Positions 7,697-16,077 of a DNA stretch of 34,050 nucleotides are shown piece after piece. Made by a program: the position numbers and the translations under genes. The notes under the pieces are model-generated. The model saw only the letters and a list, made by a program, of their open reading frames with translations. It had not been told where the DNA came from and searched no databases. The stretch's first letter is position 1; the number at the start of each line of letters is the position of its first letter. This DNA is from Verrucomicrobiota bacterium (GTDB lineage Bacteria; Verrucomicrobiota; Verrucomicrobiia; Limisphaerales; AV2). Location: positions 1-34,050 of the forward strand of contig QHNT01000151.1 of the NCBI GenBank assembly GCA_003218515.1. The letters are read 5' to 3'.

Positions 7697-7729
7697 CCCT
7701 CTCCCCACGACGGAGGAGTGGGGAGAGGG
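7697..7729 (+). repeat. Perfect 12-bp inverted repeat, CCCTCTCCCCAC type
   Basis: The arms CCCTCTCCCCAC (7697-7708) and GTGGGGAGAGGG (7718-7729) pair perfectly around a 9-base loop. It is the first of two copies of a pyrimidine-tract palindrome in the gap between the glycosyltransferase and the exosortase. Confidence 0.75.
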
Positions 7730-7763
7730 GACTCCAATTAGCCACGCCAATTCGATGGAAACT

Positions 7764-7817
7764 GCCCCTCTCCCCAACCCTCTCCCCGCTCGTGCCTCGC
7801 AGGGAGAGGGAGCGGGG
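7764..7817 (+). repeat. Second pyrimidine-tract palindrome (REP-like)
   Basis: CCCCTCTCCCC and CCCTCTCCCC are followed by GGGAGAGGG and AGCGGGG, so the right side can pair with either left tract. Motifs of this kind are widespread dispersed intergenic repeats in environmental bacteria. There is no gene in 7671-7890; this and the preceding hairpin account for most of it. Confidence 0.65.
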
Positions 7818-7918
7818 GGCTTCCGCGATGGTGGTGGTATCCAGATGCGCCCGGAGGGGAGTGGAATTTCATTGAGCAGAACCCCCAAAGGGTGTCTCAT
7901 CTGACTGAATCAGTTGTT

Positions 7919-7998
7919 ATGGCGGAAACACACTCCACACCCGGCAGGCCCGCACGGTTTCTGGTTGAAGCGGCCGAGTTCTGGCGGGCGATGCCGGG
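7919..7998 (+). pseudogene. Detached N-terminal fragment of the exosortase
   Basis: The frame starting at ATG 7919 reads MAETHSTPGRPARFLVEAA then EFWRAMPG, which looks like the cytoplasmic start of a verrucomicrobial exosortase. It then runs out of frame at about 7997, exactly where the downstream frame picks up at VLLFVKREEL. The first transmembrane segments expected between these pieces (my estimate 50-60 residues) are missing. A GTG at 7892 in the same frame is an alternative start. Either the gene is genuinely broken or the assembly lost a short stretch. Confidence 0.6.
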
Positions 7999-8718
7999 GT
8001 GTTGCTGTTTGTCAAACGCGAGGAACTCATTCTGGTGCCCAAAACACAGTGGTGGCCGGCGTTGGCGTTGATTGTGGCCGGGCTATTGCTGCACGTCGTT
8101 GGCTATCTGGTGCAGCAGACCCGCGTGTCAACCGTCGCGTTTTTCATCGGGCTGTATGGCCTGGCCGGACTGGTTTGGGGGCCGCGCTGGCTCAAGGCCA
8201 CATTTTTTCCCTTCTTCCTCTTCGCCTTTTGTGTGCCAATCGCGACGTTGTCCGAGAAGATCACCTTCCCCTTGCGCCTGCTGGCTACCAGGATCACCGT
8301 AAGTTTGGCGCAATCGGCGCTTGGGATCGACGTCCTTCAAAATGGCACCAGCATTTGGGAGCCGAGCGGGAGGTATCAGTATGAGGTGGCCGCCGCCTGC
8401 AGTGGACTGCGAAGTCTGACCGCGATTTTTGCATTAGCGACGATCTACGGGTTCATCGAATTCAAGAGGAACTGGCAGCGTGTCACAATCATCGCATCGG
8501 CTTTCCCGCTGGCGGTGATCGGCAACGTGGTCCGTTTGCTGACGATTATCGTCGCGGCCGAGACCTTCGGCCAGCCAGCGGGCAATTACGTGCACGAAAA
8601 CTTTTGGTTCAGCTTGCTCCCGTATGTGCCGCCGATGATTGGTTTGATGACTCTTGGGTACTGGCTGGGAAGAGGACGGGCGCACAATATTGCGGTTTTG
8701 GAGGCCAAACCGGTATGA
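7999..8718 (+). CDS. Exosortase/archaeosortase family transpeptidase, 5'-truncated frame
   Basis: A multi-pass membrane cysteine protease/transpeptidase that sorts PEP-CTERM-type proteins. The 239-residue frame keeps the catalytic core: Cys134 in AAACSGLRS, Arg179 in GNVVRL and His199 in NYVHENFW. Hydrophobic helices are at about 20-40, 46-62, 69-84, 140-155, 165-190 and 203-225. Family members are usually about 280-300 residues, so the first helices are absent. The GTG start has no Shine-Dalgarno, and the missing N-terminus appears in another frame directly upstream (7919-7998). The stop overlaps epsI in ATGA. The exact exosortase subtype was not determined. No protein in the window ends in a PEP-CTERM-like tail, so substrates must be elsewhere. 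With the N-terminal helices absent, the gene as it stands may be non-functional. Confidence 0.85.
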   Translation: MLLFVKREELILVPKTQWWPALALIVAGLLLHVVGYLVQQTRVSTVAFFIGLYGLAGLVWGPRWLKATFFPFFLFAFCVPIATLSEKITFPLRLLATRITVSLAQSALGIDVLQNGTSIWEPSGRYQYEVAAACSGLRSLTAIFALATIYGFIEFKRNWQRVTIIASAFPLAVIGNVVRLLTIIVAAETFGQPAGNYVHENFWFSLLPYVPPMIGLMTLGYWLGRGRAHNIAVLEAKPV

Positions 8719-9488
8719 ATAAACGTTCGTGGAGCATGTTAGTCGTAGTCCTGGTGCTGGTCGGCGGCACTTCGAGTTTGCTCGGCTACTGGAAAACAAT
8801 CCAGAAGCTCGGCCGACCCGGCGTAAAAATTGTGGCCGAATCGATTCATGACCCCGATGGAAAGGTAGTGGGAACGAACAGTGTTTATTTGCCGGAGCAG
8901 GCGTTGAACTTTTCCTCCCAACCGGCGCCGGTGACTCCGCTGGAACTGGGATGGTTGCCTCAAGATACAACTTATGGGCGCCGGATTTACAAGGCGCCGG
9001 ACGATTTTCAGATCTGGTGCAATGTGGTTTTGATGGGCAGCGATCGCACCAGCATTCATAAGCCGCAATATTGTCTGACCGGACAGGGGTGGTGGATTGA
9101 CCGGTCCGAGTTGACCTCCATTGCGATGGACCGTCCCTCTCGATATGACTTGCCGGTGATGAAACTGACCGCCACCAGCGTGGGAGAAACGGCCAGTGGC
9201 GAGAAGGTGAAGGCAAGCGGCGTTTATGTTTATTGGTTTGTGGCGGACAATGAACTGACGGCCGACCATCTTCAGCGGATGTGGTGGATGGCCCGCGACT
9301 TGATTCGCACGGGGACCCTCCAACGCTGGGCTTATGTCAGTTGTTTTGCCGTCTGTCAGCCGGGACAGGAGGAGGCGACGTTTCAGCGCGTGAAAGAGTT
9401 CATCATTGCGACCGTGCCTCAGTTTCAACTGGCAACCGGGCCGGTTTCCCCCAAAATCTCGTCCCTAGCGCCGCCAAAATCCATGTAG
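8715..9488 (+). CDS. epsI: EpsI family exosortase-associated protein
   Basis: A 257-residue EpsI-type protein, which accompanies exosortases in exopolysaccharide loci as a separate protein or as a C-terminal exosortase domain. One N-terminal membrane anchor (residues about 6-25) is followed by a periplasmic domain with the family motif SIHKPQYCLTGQGWWID (about 114-130), containing the conserved H, P, C and GW. A second conserved part is RWAYVSCFAVCQPGQEE near the C-terminus. The ATG at 8715 overlaps the exosortase stop; the frame is open further upstream (to 8604), but that region is exosortase coding sequence. Its biochemical role is not established. The intact state of this gene beside a damaged exosortase argues slightly for an assembly fault in the latter. 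Confidence 0.88.
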   Translation: MNKRSWSMLVVVLVLVGGTSSLLGYWKTIQKLGRPGVKIVAESIHDPDGKVVGTNSVYLPEQALNFSSQPAPVTPLELGWLPQDTTYGRRIYKAPDDFQIWCNVVLMGSDRTSIHKPQYCLTGQGWWIDRSELTSIAMDRPSRYDLPVMKLTATSVGETASGEKVKASGVYVYWFVADNELTADHLQRMWWMARDLIRTGTLQRWAYVSCFAVCQPGQEEATFQRVKEFIIATVPQFQLATGPVSPKISSLAPPKSM

Positions 9489-9633
9489 AGATCGGCAGTG
9501 ATCCAGTTTGCGTTTACCCTCCGCGGTCCTGCTTCGAGAGGACGGGTCCGCGCGAGCGCGCTCGTCAAGCGTCTGGCCCCGCCAAATTGCACGATGAGGC
9601 AGAGTTCGTCGCCTTTCCGACCTGGGGTGTTGA

Positions 9634-11076
9634 ATGAAAACTTTGAGGTTTACCGAAGCTACACTTTACGGTCTAATTCTTGAACCCATGCTGCGTCGAC
9701 AACGAGAAGTTCGCGGGCGTGTTCAGCAATTGGTGGACGCCGGAATATTTACGCTGGCCTATTGGCTGGCGCACTCTGCGCGGTCGCATCTGCAGTTTTT
9801 GTTTTTTTGGGAGCGTCCGGAAATCGAGCCGTTTAGGGCCTACGCCTGGTTGATCCCCGTCATTCTGCTGGCCGTACCGCTGCTGGTGGTCCAAGGCTTC
9901 TACGACAGACCGCTTCTGGCCTGGCGACGCCAAACCCTGTGGCAACTCTTTTGGGCCTGCAACTGGACGACGATCATCGTGATCCTGGTCTCATTCCTCG
10001 CCCGCGAACAACCCGCTCGTGGCGTCATCGTTCTTTTTGGGGTGATCAGCTTTTTTCTGGTGTTGATCAAAGAAGAAGTCCTCCGCCGCTGGGTGGAGAG
10101 CAAATTTGGCCGGGACCAATTGAAGAAACGCCTGCTTCTGGCCGGCGTAGCAGCGGACACGACTCCGTTGCGCGCCAGGATGAAAGCCCAATCCCGTGAG
10201 GGGGTCGAGATTCTGGCCGAGGTGGACCTGGATCAAACGCCGCTGGAGCGGCTGGTGGAGCTGTTGCACGAGCATTCGATCAATGGAGTTGTCCTGAGCG
10301 CCAAACACACGATGTTCGGCCAGGTCGAAAAGGTTATTCAGGCGTGCGAACGCGAGGGAGTTGAGGTCTGGTTGCTGGCCGACTTTTTCAAAACGCAAAT
10401 TTCCCAGACAGCACTGGACGACTTTGAGGGGCGCCCGATGCTCGTCTTTCGCTCCACACCTGAGGCGTCCTGGCAAAGTTTTGCCAAACAGATGCTGGAC
10501 GTCGTGGGGGCTGGCGTGCTGTTTGTGGTGTTTTCGATTCCCATGCTTCTGGTAGCGCTGCTGATCAAGCTTACTTCTCCTGGACCAATATTGTTCCGCC
10601 AGCAACGGGCTGGCTTGAACGGAAAGCCGTTCACGATGCTCAAATTTCGCTCGATGGTGAACAACGCGGAGCAGCGGAAGCACGAACTGGAAGTGTTGAA
10701 CGAAATGACCGGGCCGGTTTTCAAGGTCACCTCTGATCCTCGCGTGATGCCGGTTGGCCGCTTCCTTCGCAAATCCAGCCTCGATGAATTTCCTCAACTC
10801 ATCAATGTCCTCCGCGGCGAGATGAGCCTGGTTGGCCCGCGGCCGCTGCCCTTGGATGAGGTGAAGCGGTTTGACGACCTGGCGCATCGCCGGCGGCTCA
10901 GCGTCAAACCCGGCATCACCTGTCTGTGGCAGGTCAGCGGACGCAACAACATGAAAGATTTCGGCGACTGGGTGCGGCTGGACCTGGAATACATTGACAA
11001 TTGGTCGTTGTGGCTTGACTTCAAGATCCTCTTTCGGACGATTCCCGTCGTCGTGCTCGGAACGGGCGCCAAGTAA
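9634..11076 (+). CDS. Polyprenyl glycosylphosphotransferase (initiating sugar transferase)
   Basis: A 480-residue WbaP/WcaJ-type enzyme that transfers sugar-1-phosphate from a nucleotide sugar to undecaprenyl phosphate, starting repeat-unit synthesis. N-terminal helices lie at about residues 30-50, 65-90, 105-125 and 130-150. A Rossmann-like middle (about 167-270) and another membrane segment at about 287-312 follow. The catalytic bacterial sugar-transferase domain begins with TSPGPILFRQQRAGLNGKPF and LKFRSMVNNAE (from about 313). It continues with FLRKSSLDEFPQLINVLRGE, MSLVGPRPLP and the C-terminal PGITCLWQVSGRN. ATG 9634 is preceded by a weak GGGG; ATG 9688 is a possible later start. The 145 bp between epsI and this gene hold nothing I can name. 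Confidence 0.93.
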   Translation: MKTLRFTEATLYGLILEPMLRRQREVRGRVQQLVDAGIFTLAYWLAHSARSHLQFLFFWERPEIEPFRAYAWLIPVILLAVPLLVVQGFYDRPLLAWRRQTLWQLFWACNWTTIIVILVSFLAREQPARGVIVLFGVISFFLVLIKEEVLRRWVESKFGRDQLKKRLLLAGVAADTTPLRARMKAQSREGVEILAEVDLDQTPLERLVELLHEHSINGVVLSAKHTMFGQVEKVIQACEREGVEVWLLADFFKTQISQTALDDFEGRPMLVFRSTPEASWQSFAKQMLDVVGAGVLFVVFSIPMLLVALLIKLTSPGPILFRQQRAGLNGKPFTMLKFRSMVNNAEQRKHELEVLNEMTGPVFKVTSDPRVMPVGRFLRKSSLDEFPQLINVLRGEMSLVGPRPLPLDEVKRFDDLAHRRRLSVKPGITCLWQVSGRNNMKDFGDWVRLDLEYIDNWSLWLDFKILFRTIPVVVLGTGAK

Positions 11077-11145
11077 GAGCCGGGCCGCTGCCGGCGAGCG
11101 GGCAGATTTCGTGATTAAACGCTGGCAGTCTTGTTATTCGTTTAT

Positions 11146-12120
11146 ATGGCCGGTGCGAAAAGAAGAAAATCCGGGACTGATCGTCCAACCTCGGTGGTCA
11201 CGGGCGGGGTCGGGTTCCTGGGTTCCTATCTGGTGGAATTGCTTTTGGAGAGGGACCACCAAGTCGTTGCCATAGATAATCTTGTCACTGGCAATGTCGA
11301 TAACGTCGCGCATTTGGCCGGTCACCGTAATCTCCGATTCATCCATCAGGACGTTACGGAGTTCCTCTTCCTTGATGGTCCGGTTGATTACGTCTGGCAT
11401 TTTGCGTCGCCTGCCAGTCCGATTGACTATCTGGACCTGCCCATTCAGACGTTGAAAGTGGGTTCGCTCGGCACCCACAAAGCCCTCGGTCTGGCGAAGC
11501 ACAAACGGGCGCGATTCTTGCTGGCTTCTACCTCGGAAATCTATGGCGACCCGCTGGTCCATCCACAGAGCGAGGATTATTGGGGGAACGTGAACCCGAT
11601 CGGCCCTCGCGGCTGTTACGACGAGGCCAAGCGTTTCGCCGAAGCAATGACCATGGCTTACCATCGCGAGCATGGCATCGACACGCGGATTGTGCGCATC
11701 TTCAACACGTATGGTCCGCGGATGCGCTTGAATGACGGGCGTGTGGTGCCGGCGTTCATCAGTCAGTCGCTGCATCACAGGCCACTCACCGTTTTTGGGG
11801 ATGGTTCACAGACACGCAGCTTTTGTTATTGCTCGGATTTGATCGAGGGCATTTATCGGTTGATGATGAGCGACACAGATCAACCGGTGAACCTCGGCAA
11901 TCCGCACGAAATGACGGTGCTGGAGCTCGCGCAGGAAATCATTCGCCTCACCGGTTCGCGGAGCAAAATTGTTTTCAAACCGCTGCCGCTGGACGATCCG
12001 AAGCAGCGCCGGCCCGATATTACGCGCGCTAAAAAGCTGTTGAACTGGCAGCCGAAAGTCTCTTTGGTGACGGGGTTGGATAAAACCATTGCTTACTTTC
12101 GCAAGAAAATTTTGGGTTGA
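11146..12120 (+). CDS. UDP-glucuronate decarboxylase (UDP-xylose synthase), SDR family
   Basis: A 324-residue extended short-chain dehydrogenase that converts UDP-glucuronate to UDP-xylose with bound NAD. The glycine motif is [11 protein letters not shown] (19-29). The catalytic region is [20 protein letters not shown], then [19 protein letters not shown] with the YxxxK pair. The [19 protein letters not shown] and NPIGPRG blocks are characteristic of UDP-xylose synthases rather than of dTDP-glucose dehydratases or epimerases. Frame length allows a TTG at 11131, but ATG 11146 gives a normal N-terminus; neither has a clear Shine-Dalgarno. It ends the polysaccharide block. UDP-xylose implies a pentose in the polymer, and implies a UDP-glucose dehydrogenase elsewhere if the enzyme at 5017 acts on GDP-mannose. 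Confidence 0.9.
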   Translation: MAGAKRRKSGTDRPTSVVTGGVGFLGSYLVELLLERDHQVVAIDNLVTGNVDNVAHLAGHRNLRFIHQDVTEFLFLDGPVDYVWHFASPASPIDYLDLPIQTLKVGSLGTHKALGLAKHKRARFLLASTSEIYGDPLVHPQSEDYWGNVNPIGPRGCYDEAKRFAEAMTMAYHREHGIDTRIVRIFNTYGPRMRLNDGRVVPAFISQSLHHRPLTVFGDGSQTRSFCYCSDLIEGIYRLMMSDTDQPVNLGNPHEMTVLELAQEIIRLTGSRSKIVFKPLPLDDPKQRRPDITRAKKLLNWQPKVSLVTGLDKTIAYFRKKILG

Positions 12121-12275
12121 GTGTAAAAGAGCAGAGAATAAATTGAAGCGATTCGATTTTTGTATTTGACCATGCTTTGGATTTTCAGTAACCAGCAAAG
12201 ACTTTCACGTTCCTGTTCGACTTCGGGGCGCCTGAAGCGGATCGTCTTTGGTCGGGAATTGTCAGCGGAGCTTAG

Positions 12276-14150
12276 ATGCTAAACACGAAGTCATTCTTGT
12301 GCCTCGATTTCGGGGCAGGCAGTCTCAAGATCGCCGAATTTGAGCCGAACGAGTCCGGCACACTGCGTCTGAAGCAATTCGGGCTGAAATCGCTCGGATT
12401 TGAAGGTTCCCAGGACGCCGCTCGCGAACGCGTGATTCTGAAGGCGATACAGGAATTGTTCGCGGAACGGCCCTTCGGCTCAAAGAACATCGACGTTTGC
12501 GCCCCCGGTTTCCACGTTTTTTCCAAGTTCGTCAAACTGCCGCCGGTGGACACTTCCAAGGTTACCCAGATCATCCAGTACGAAGCGCAGCAAAATGTGC
12601 CCTTCCCGCTGGAGGAAGTGGTGTGGGATTACCAGATCCTCGGAACGGCGCCCGCCGGCGAGTTGGAAGTCCTGTTGGTGGCGATCAAAGCCGACGTCGT
12701 TGATGGGCTCTTTCGGACAGCGGAAGCGGCCAATCTGCGGGTGCAGTTGGTGGATGTCTCACCGGCGGCTCTGTGCAACGCCTTTCGCTACAACTACGGC
12801 GATCTGGACGGCTGCACCATGCTGCTCGACATTGGCGCGAAGACCAGCAACCTGCTGTTTTTCGAGAAAGGCAAAGTCTATTCGCGCGGCATCAATATCG
12901 GCGCCAACTCGATCACGCAGGATTTTGCGGCCGAGTCCAAACTGAAGTTTGCCGAAGCGGAGCGGCTGAAAGTCGAGCAGGGTTTCGTCAGTTTGGGCGG
13001 CGCTTACGAAGAGCCGGACAATCCGCAGCAGGCGGCGATTTCAAAAATTGCACGTCAGGTGATGACGCGGCTGCACATTCAGGTCAACCAAACGATCCAG
13101 TTCTATCGCGGACAACAGGGCGGCTCAGCGCCACAGCGATTGTTCCTTGCCGGCGGTGCGTCGATCATGCCGTACACGGCGCAGTTTTTCGCCGAAAAGT
13201 TGAACCTGCCGGTCGAATACTTCAATCCGTTCCGCAATATTCAGATTGACGCCTCCATCGACCTGGAGGAACTGGCCAAAGTCGCTCATTCGTATGGCGA
13301 GGTGGTGGGCCTGGGACTGCGCAACGTGGCCCAGTGCCCGGTGGAAATGAACTTGATGCCCAAGAGTTCGCTCAAACGGCAGCAGTTTAATCAGAAGAAA
13401 CCTTATTTCATCGCCACCGTTTTCAGCCTGGTTGCCGGGGTCCTGGCGTACGGCTGGTTCTACGCCAAGATCGCGGAGATCAAACGTGAGGCGCTGGAGC
13501 GGCTCAATGTAAAAGTCGAGCCGTTGAGACAAAAGCAAACCGAACTTCAGGGCGAGTTGGACAAGCTGACGAAACTCAAGCAGGAGAGCAGCCAGTTGAC
13601 CGAATGGATGGAGCAGCGGTTCTATTGGGCGGACGTGTTGAGCGAGTTACGTCGCACGTTGATGCAGGCCGAAGCCACGCGGAAACAGGCCATGGGAGTC
13701 GAAAACGGCGTTTGGATTGAGAGTTTCACTTCGGCTACTCCGGGTTTGACCGCCTCGCCCACGTCTGAGGAGCCGGAGTCGTCGCCCACGCCTTTTTATT
13801 ATAATCGGCTGATGATGGAGCGGTACTTTCCCAGTCTCAGAGGAGCCCCTTTGCCGTCAGAAGCCGAAGGCACACCATCGACGACGGCCAAGCCTGCCGC
13901 CCCCACTTCAACTAACGAAATCGCGGTCATCAATATGAAATGTCGCGGGTTGAATTTGAAGAAATATGACCCCTCGGCGAATAACAAATTGGCCTACGCC
14001 GTCGAGGATGAGCTCCAATCCAGTCCCCTGTTTGACAGGAAGGATACAAAACTCTCCGGGGACATCGAACAGGTAGAGGCGACGAACTCGATAACGTTCA
14101 GCTTTGGTGTGACGCTGAAATTGAAGCACCCGATGAAGCTCCCACCATGA
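12276..14150 (+). CDS. pilM: PilM-PilN fusion, type IV pilus-like assembly ATPase-fold protein
   Basis: A 624-residue protein; free PilM is about 350 residues. Residues 1 to about 350 are the actin-like PilM fold: phosphate-1 motif LDFGAGSLKIAE (9-20), phosphate-2 motif MLLDIGAKTSNLLFF (about 185-199), adenosine motif RLFLAGGASIMP (about 289-300). At 356-362 VEMNLMP resembles the INLLP motif with which PilN N-termini bind PilM. Then come a membrane helix (about 370-390), a coiled coil (about 392-450) and a periplasmic alpha/beta part to the end. It therefore reads as PilM joined to PilN in one chain, comparable to Amuc_1101 of Akkermansia. A GGAG lies six bases before the ATG. Its stop overlaps the next gene. 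It acts at the inner membrane as the platform base. Confidence 0.88.
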   Translation: MLNTKSFLCLDFGAGSLKIAEFEPNESGTLRLKQFGLKSLGFEGSQDAARERVILKAIQELFAERPFGSKNIDVCAPGFHVFSKFVKLPPVDTSKVTQIIQYEAQQNVPFPLEEVVWDYQILGTAPAGELEVLLVAIKADVVDGLFRTAEAANLRVQLVDVSPAALCNAFRYNYGDLDGCTMLLDIGAKTSNLLFFEKGKVYSRGINIGANSITQDFAAESKLKFAEAERLKVEQGFVSLGGAYEEPDNPQQAAISKIARQVMTRLHIQVNQTIQFYRGQQGGSAPQRLFLAGGASIMPYTAQFFAEKLNLPVEYFNPFRNIQIDASIDLEELAKVAHSYGEVVGLGLRNVAQCPVEMNLMPKSSLKRQQFNQKKPYFIATVFSLVAGVLAYGWFYAKIAEIKREALERLNVKVEPLRQKQTELQGELDKLTKLKQESSQLTEWMEQRFYWADVLSELRRTLMQAEATRKQAMGVENGVWIESFTSATPGLTASPTSEEPESSPTPFYYNRLMMERYFPSLRGAPLPSEAEGTPSTTAKPAAPTSTNEIAVINMKCRGLNLKKYDPSANNKLAYAVEDELQSSPLFDRKDTKLSGDIEQVEATNSITFSFGVTLKLKHPMKLPP

Positions 14151-15217
14151 GCTGGCTTAAAAAAAATCTGTCCCTGGTGGTTGGGGGGGTGGTTGCCCTT
14201 GGCTTGCTTGGATTTGCCATCTTTTTTCTCCTTACCAGCACACGAGCAGCGGACGAGGTTACCGCGCAGTTGAGCGCGAAAACCGCCGAGCTGAAGGACT
14301 TGACGACTCACGACCCGTATCCCAATCAGGAGAACATCGAAGCCGCCAGGAAGGAACAGAAGAAACTGGCTGAGTTTCTGCAAGGCAGCAGAAGGTTTTT
14401 TGTTCCGGTTTCCAGTTTCACGAACGTGGATAGCGCCGCTTTCAAAGACCTGCTCGAGACGACCATTTCGCATCTGGAGAATGATGCGGAAAAGGCCGGC
14501 GTGAACCTGCCCGTCAAATACGACTTCACGTTTGCACCGCAGCGTAAATCGCTGGACTTTGCCGCCGACACCCTGGCGCCGTTGGCCGCACAAGTGGCGG
14601 AGATCAAAGGGGTCTGCGAGGTCCTGTTCGATGCCCGGGTTCATGCCTTGACCGCATTGCGGCGTATTCCAGTGGGCAAGGACGACCAGGGAGCGACCGA
14701 TTATTTGCTGGGCAAGAAAGCGGCAACCAACGCCGTGACTGGCGCGGTGCTGGCGCCTTACGAGATTCAGTTTCAAGGATTCACCGCGGAGCTGGCGGCC
14801 GTGTTGGAAGGATTTTACCGTTCACCGAATTGTTTCATTGTTAGAAACCTCGACGTGCAGACCAACATCGTGAACGTCGCCGCCGACAGCTCTCAGACCA
14901 TTCCCTCGTATCTGCCCTACTATCCACCGACTACGCTGGCTCCCGGTGTTGCTCCCTCTCCTGAGCAGTTGATGCGCCAACGTTATGGTCCCTATGGAGG
15001 AATGGGCCCCGGCGGTGGTCGTTATGGGGGAATGGGTCCCGGCAGGGGGTACTATGGCCAGCCGCCACCGGTCGCGCCAACACCGACTTCTGGTGCGTTT
15101 GCGCCGGCGGCGCGCAGAGGACCGGAAACGATTCTGGATGAGCGACCGTTCAAGGTAACGATGTACGTCGAGGCGGTCAGGCTGATCGAGCGAGGCAAGG
15201 CCATATCCGCAAAATAA
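14147..15217 (+). CDS. Amuc_1100 family PilO-like inner-membrane protein
   Basis: A 356-residue protein with one N-terminal membrane helix (about 9-29), a coiled coil to about residue 90, and a periplasmic alpha/beta part. The layout matches Amuc_1100 of Akkermansia muciniphila, including the EN...A...K heptads after the helix and a late block YEIQFQGFTAELAAVLEGFY then SPNCFIVRNLDV, comparable to FELAFKG...VAEVLNTIA...YFFVVRDIRV there (from memory). By position it is the PilO equivalent. Residues about 280-308 form a Gly/Tyr/Pro-rich insert (YGPYGGMGPGGG repeats) coded by an imperfect DNA repeat at about 14980-15060. The start at 14147 overlaps the pilM stop (ATGA). Function: alignment complex between PilM/N and the secretin (inference from order). 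Confidence 0.82.
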   Translation: MSWLKKNLSLVVGGVVALGLLGFAIFFLLTSTRAADEVTAQLSAKTAELKDLTTHDPYPNQENIEAARKEQKKLAEFLQGSRRFFVPVSSFTNVDSAAFKDLLETTISHLENDAEKAGVNLPVKYDFTFAPQRKSLDFAADTLAPLAAQVAEIKGVCEVLFDARVHALTALRRIPVGKDDQGATDYLLGKKAATNAVTGAVLAPYEIQFQGFTAELAAVLEGFYRSPNCFIVRNLDVQTNIVNVAADSSQTIPSYLPYYPPTTLAPGVAPSPEQLMRQRYGPYGGMGPGGGRYGGMGPGRGYYGQPPPVAPTPTSGAFAPAARRGPETILDERPFKVTMYVEAVRLIERGKAISAK

Positions 15218-15228
15218 AACGGATTCAC

Positions 15229-16023
15229 ATGGAGTTTCTGAAGAATAACTACGAAAAGGTGATCCTTAGCCTCGTGTTGCTCGGCCTGGCCGTGGCCGCA
15301 GTATTATTATTGACTTCGGTGGACAGTGAGAAGCGGGCACTGGAGGAGATCGAAAGCGGTATTATCGCTGCCAAACCCAAGGAACTCAAACTGGTTGATC
15401 TTTCCACCAACGAGGCGGCCCTTCAACGGATGCTAAAACCCGTGAGCCTGCGGCTGGTCGGCGAGCATAACCTGTTCAATCCCGTTCAGTGGAAGAGAAT
15501 GCCGGATGGCCGCGTGTTCCCGCTCCGCACCGGCCGCGAAATTGGTCCCGGCGCTCTGGCCATCACCCAGCTCACGCCGCTTTACCTCAAAATCGAATAC
15601 GAGGGTCCCGGCAGTGGTGACGCGCAGCAATATCGGTTCAAAGTCACGCGCGAAGCAGAAAAATCGCTCAGCAAACGCATCCCGACCACGTTTTCTGTCA
15701 CCACGGTGGGAGGCAAGGCCCCGGTCTTTGTTCTGAAAGACATGAAGCCAAAGGAGAACCCGACCGACTTTGTGCTGGAATTGGTCGACAATAAGGAACA
15801 GGTGGTCGTGAGTAAAGACAAGCCGTATGTCAGCGTGGCCGGACATACAGTCGATCTGAGGTACGATCCTGAAAACCTGAAGTTCATCGGAAGACGCCTG
15901 GGCGATTCGCTTGTTTTCGCCGGCGACACCAACAAAATCGTTGCCATAACCGAGACAAACGTTACAGTCCAAGCCACATCAACAACCAAACGAACGACGG
16001 TGGCATACGCGCCGGCGCCTTAG
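15229..16023 (+). CDS. Amuc_1099-like (PilP-position) pilus-system protein
   Basis: A 264-residue protein with an N-terminal membrane helix (about 11-31), a short coiled linker and a beta-rich periplasmic region. It has no lipobox cysteine, unlike classical PilP lipoproteins. It contains a HNLFNPVQWKRMPDGRVFP segment (about 83-101) followed by beta strands. Its position between the PilO-like protein and the secretin, 11 bp and about 54 bp away respectively, fits the pilMNOPQ order and the Amuc_1101-1098 gene order. It probably links the inner-membrane complex to the secretin. The start ATG has no clear Shine-Dalgarno; the tight spacing suggests coupling. The family assignment rests on context and architecture more than on a motif. 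Confidence 0.7.
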   Translation: MEFLKNNYEKVILSLVLLGLAVAAVLLLTSVDSEKRALEEIESGIIAAKPKELKLVDLSTNEAALQRMLKPVSLRLVGEHNLFNPVQWKRMPDGRVFPLRTGREIGPGALAITQLTPLYLKIEYEGPGSGDAQQYRFKVTREAEKSLSKRIPTTFSVTTVGGKAPVFVLKDMKPKENPTDFVLELVDNKEQVVVSKDKPYVSVAGHTVDLRYDPENLKFIGRRLGDSLVFAGDTNKIVAITETNVTVQATSTTKRTTVAYAPAP

Positions 16024-16077
16024 ACGGACGTGGGAAACTAGCATCGTATGCCTGTTTATCTCAAACCGGGAACCATC

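Noticed and set aside
9498-9683. 61-residue frame between epsI and the sugar transferase
   Set aside because: Overlaps the real start of the sugar transferase and has no ribosome site or motif.
12166-12194. Possible promoter TTGACC-17-TAACCA before pilM
   Set aside because: The -35 is fair but the -10 matches only two of six positions; not enough to list as a feature.
13994-14776. 260-residue minus-strand frame across the pilM end and the Amuc_1100-like gene
   Set aside because: Overlaps two well-supported plus-strand genes and has no motif of its own.
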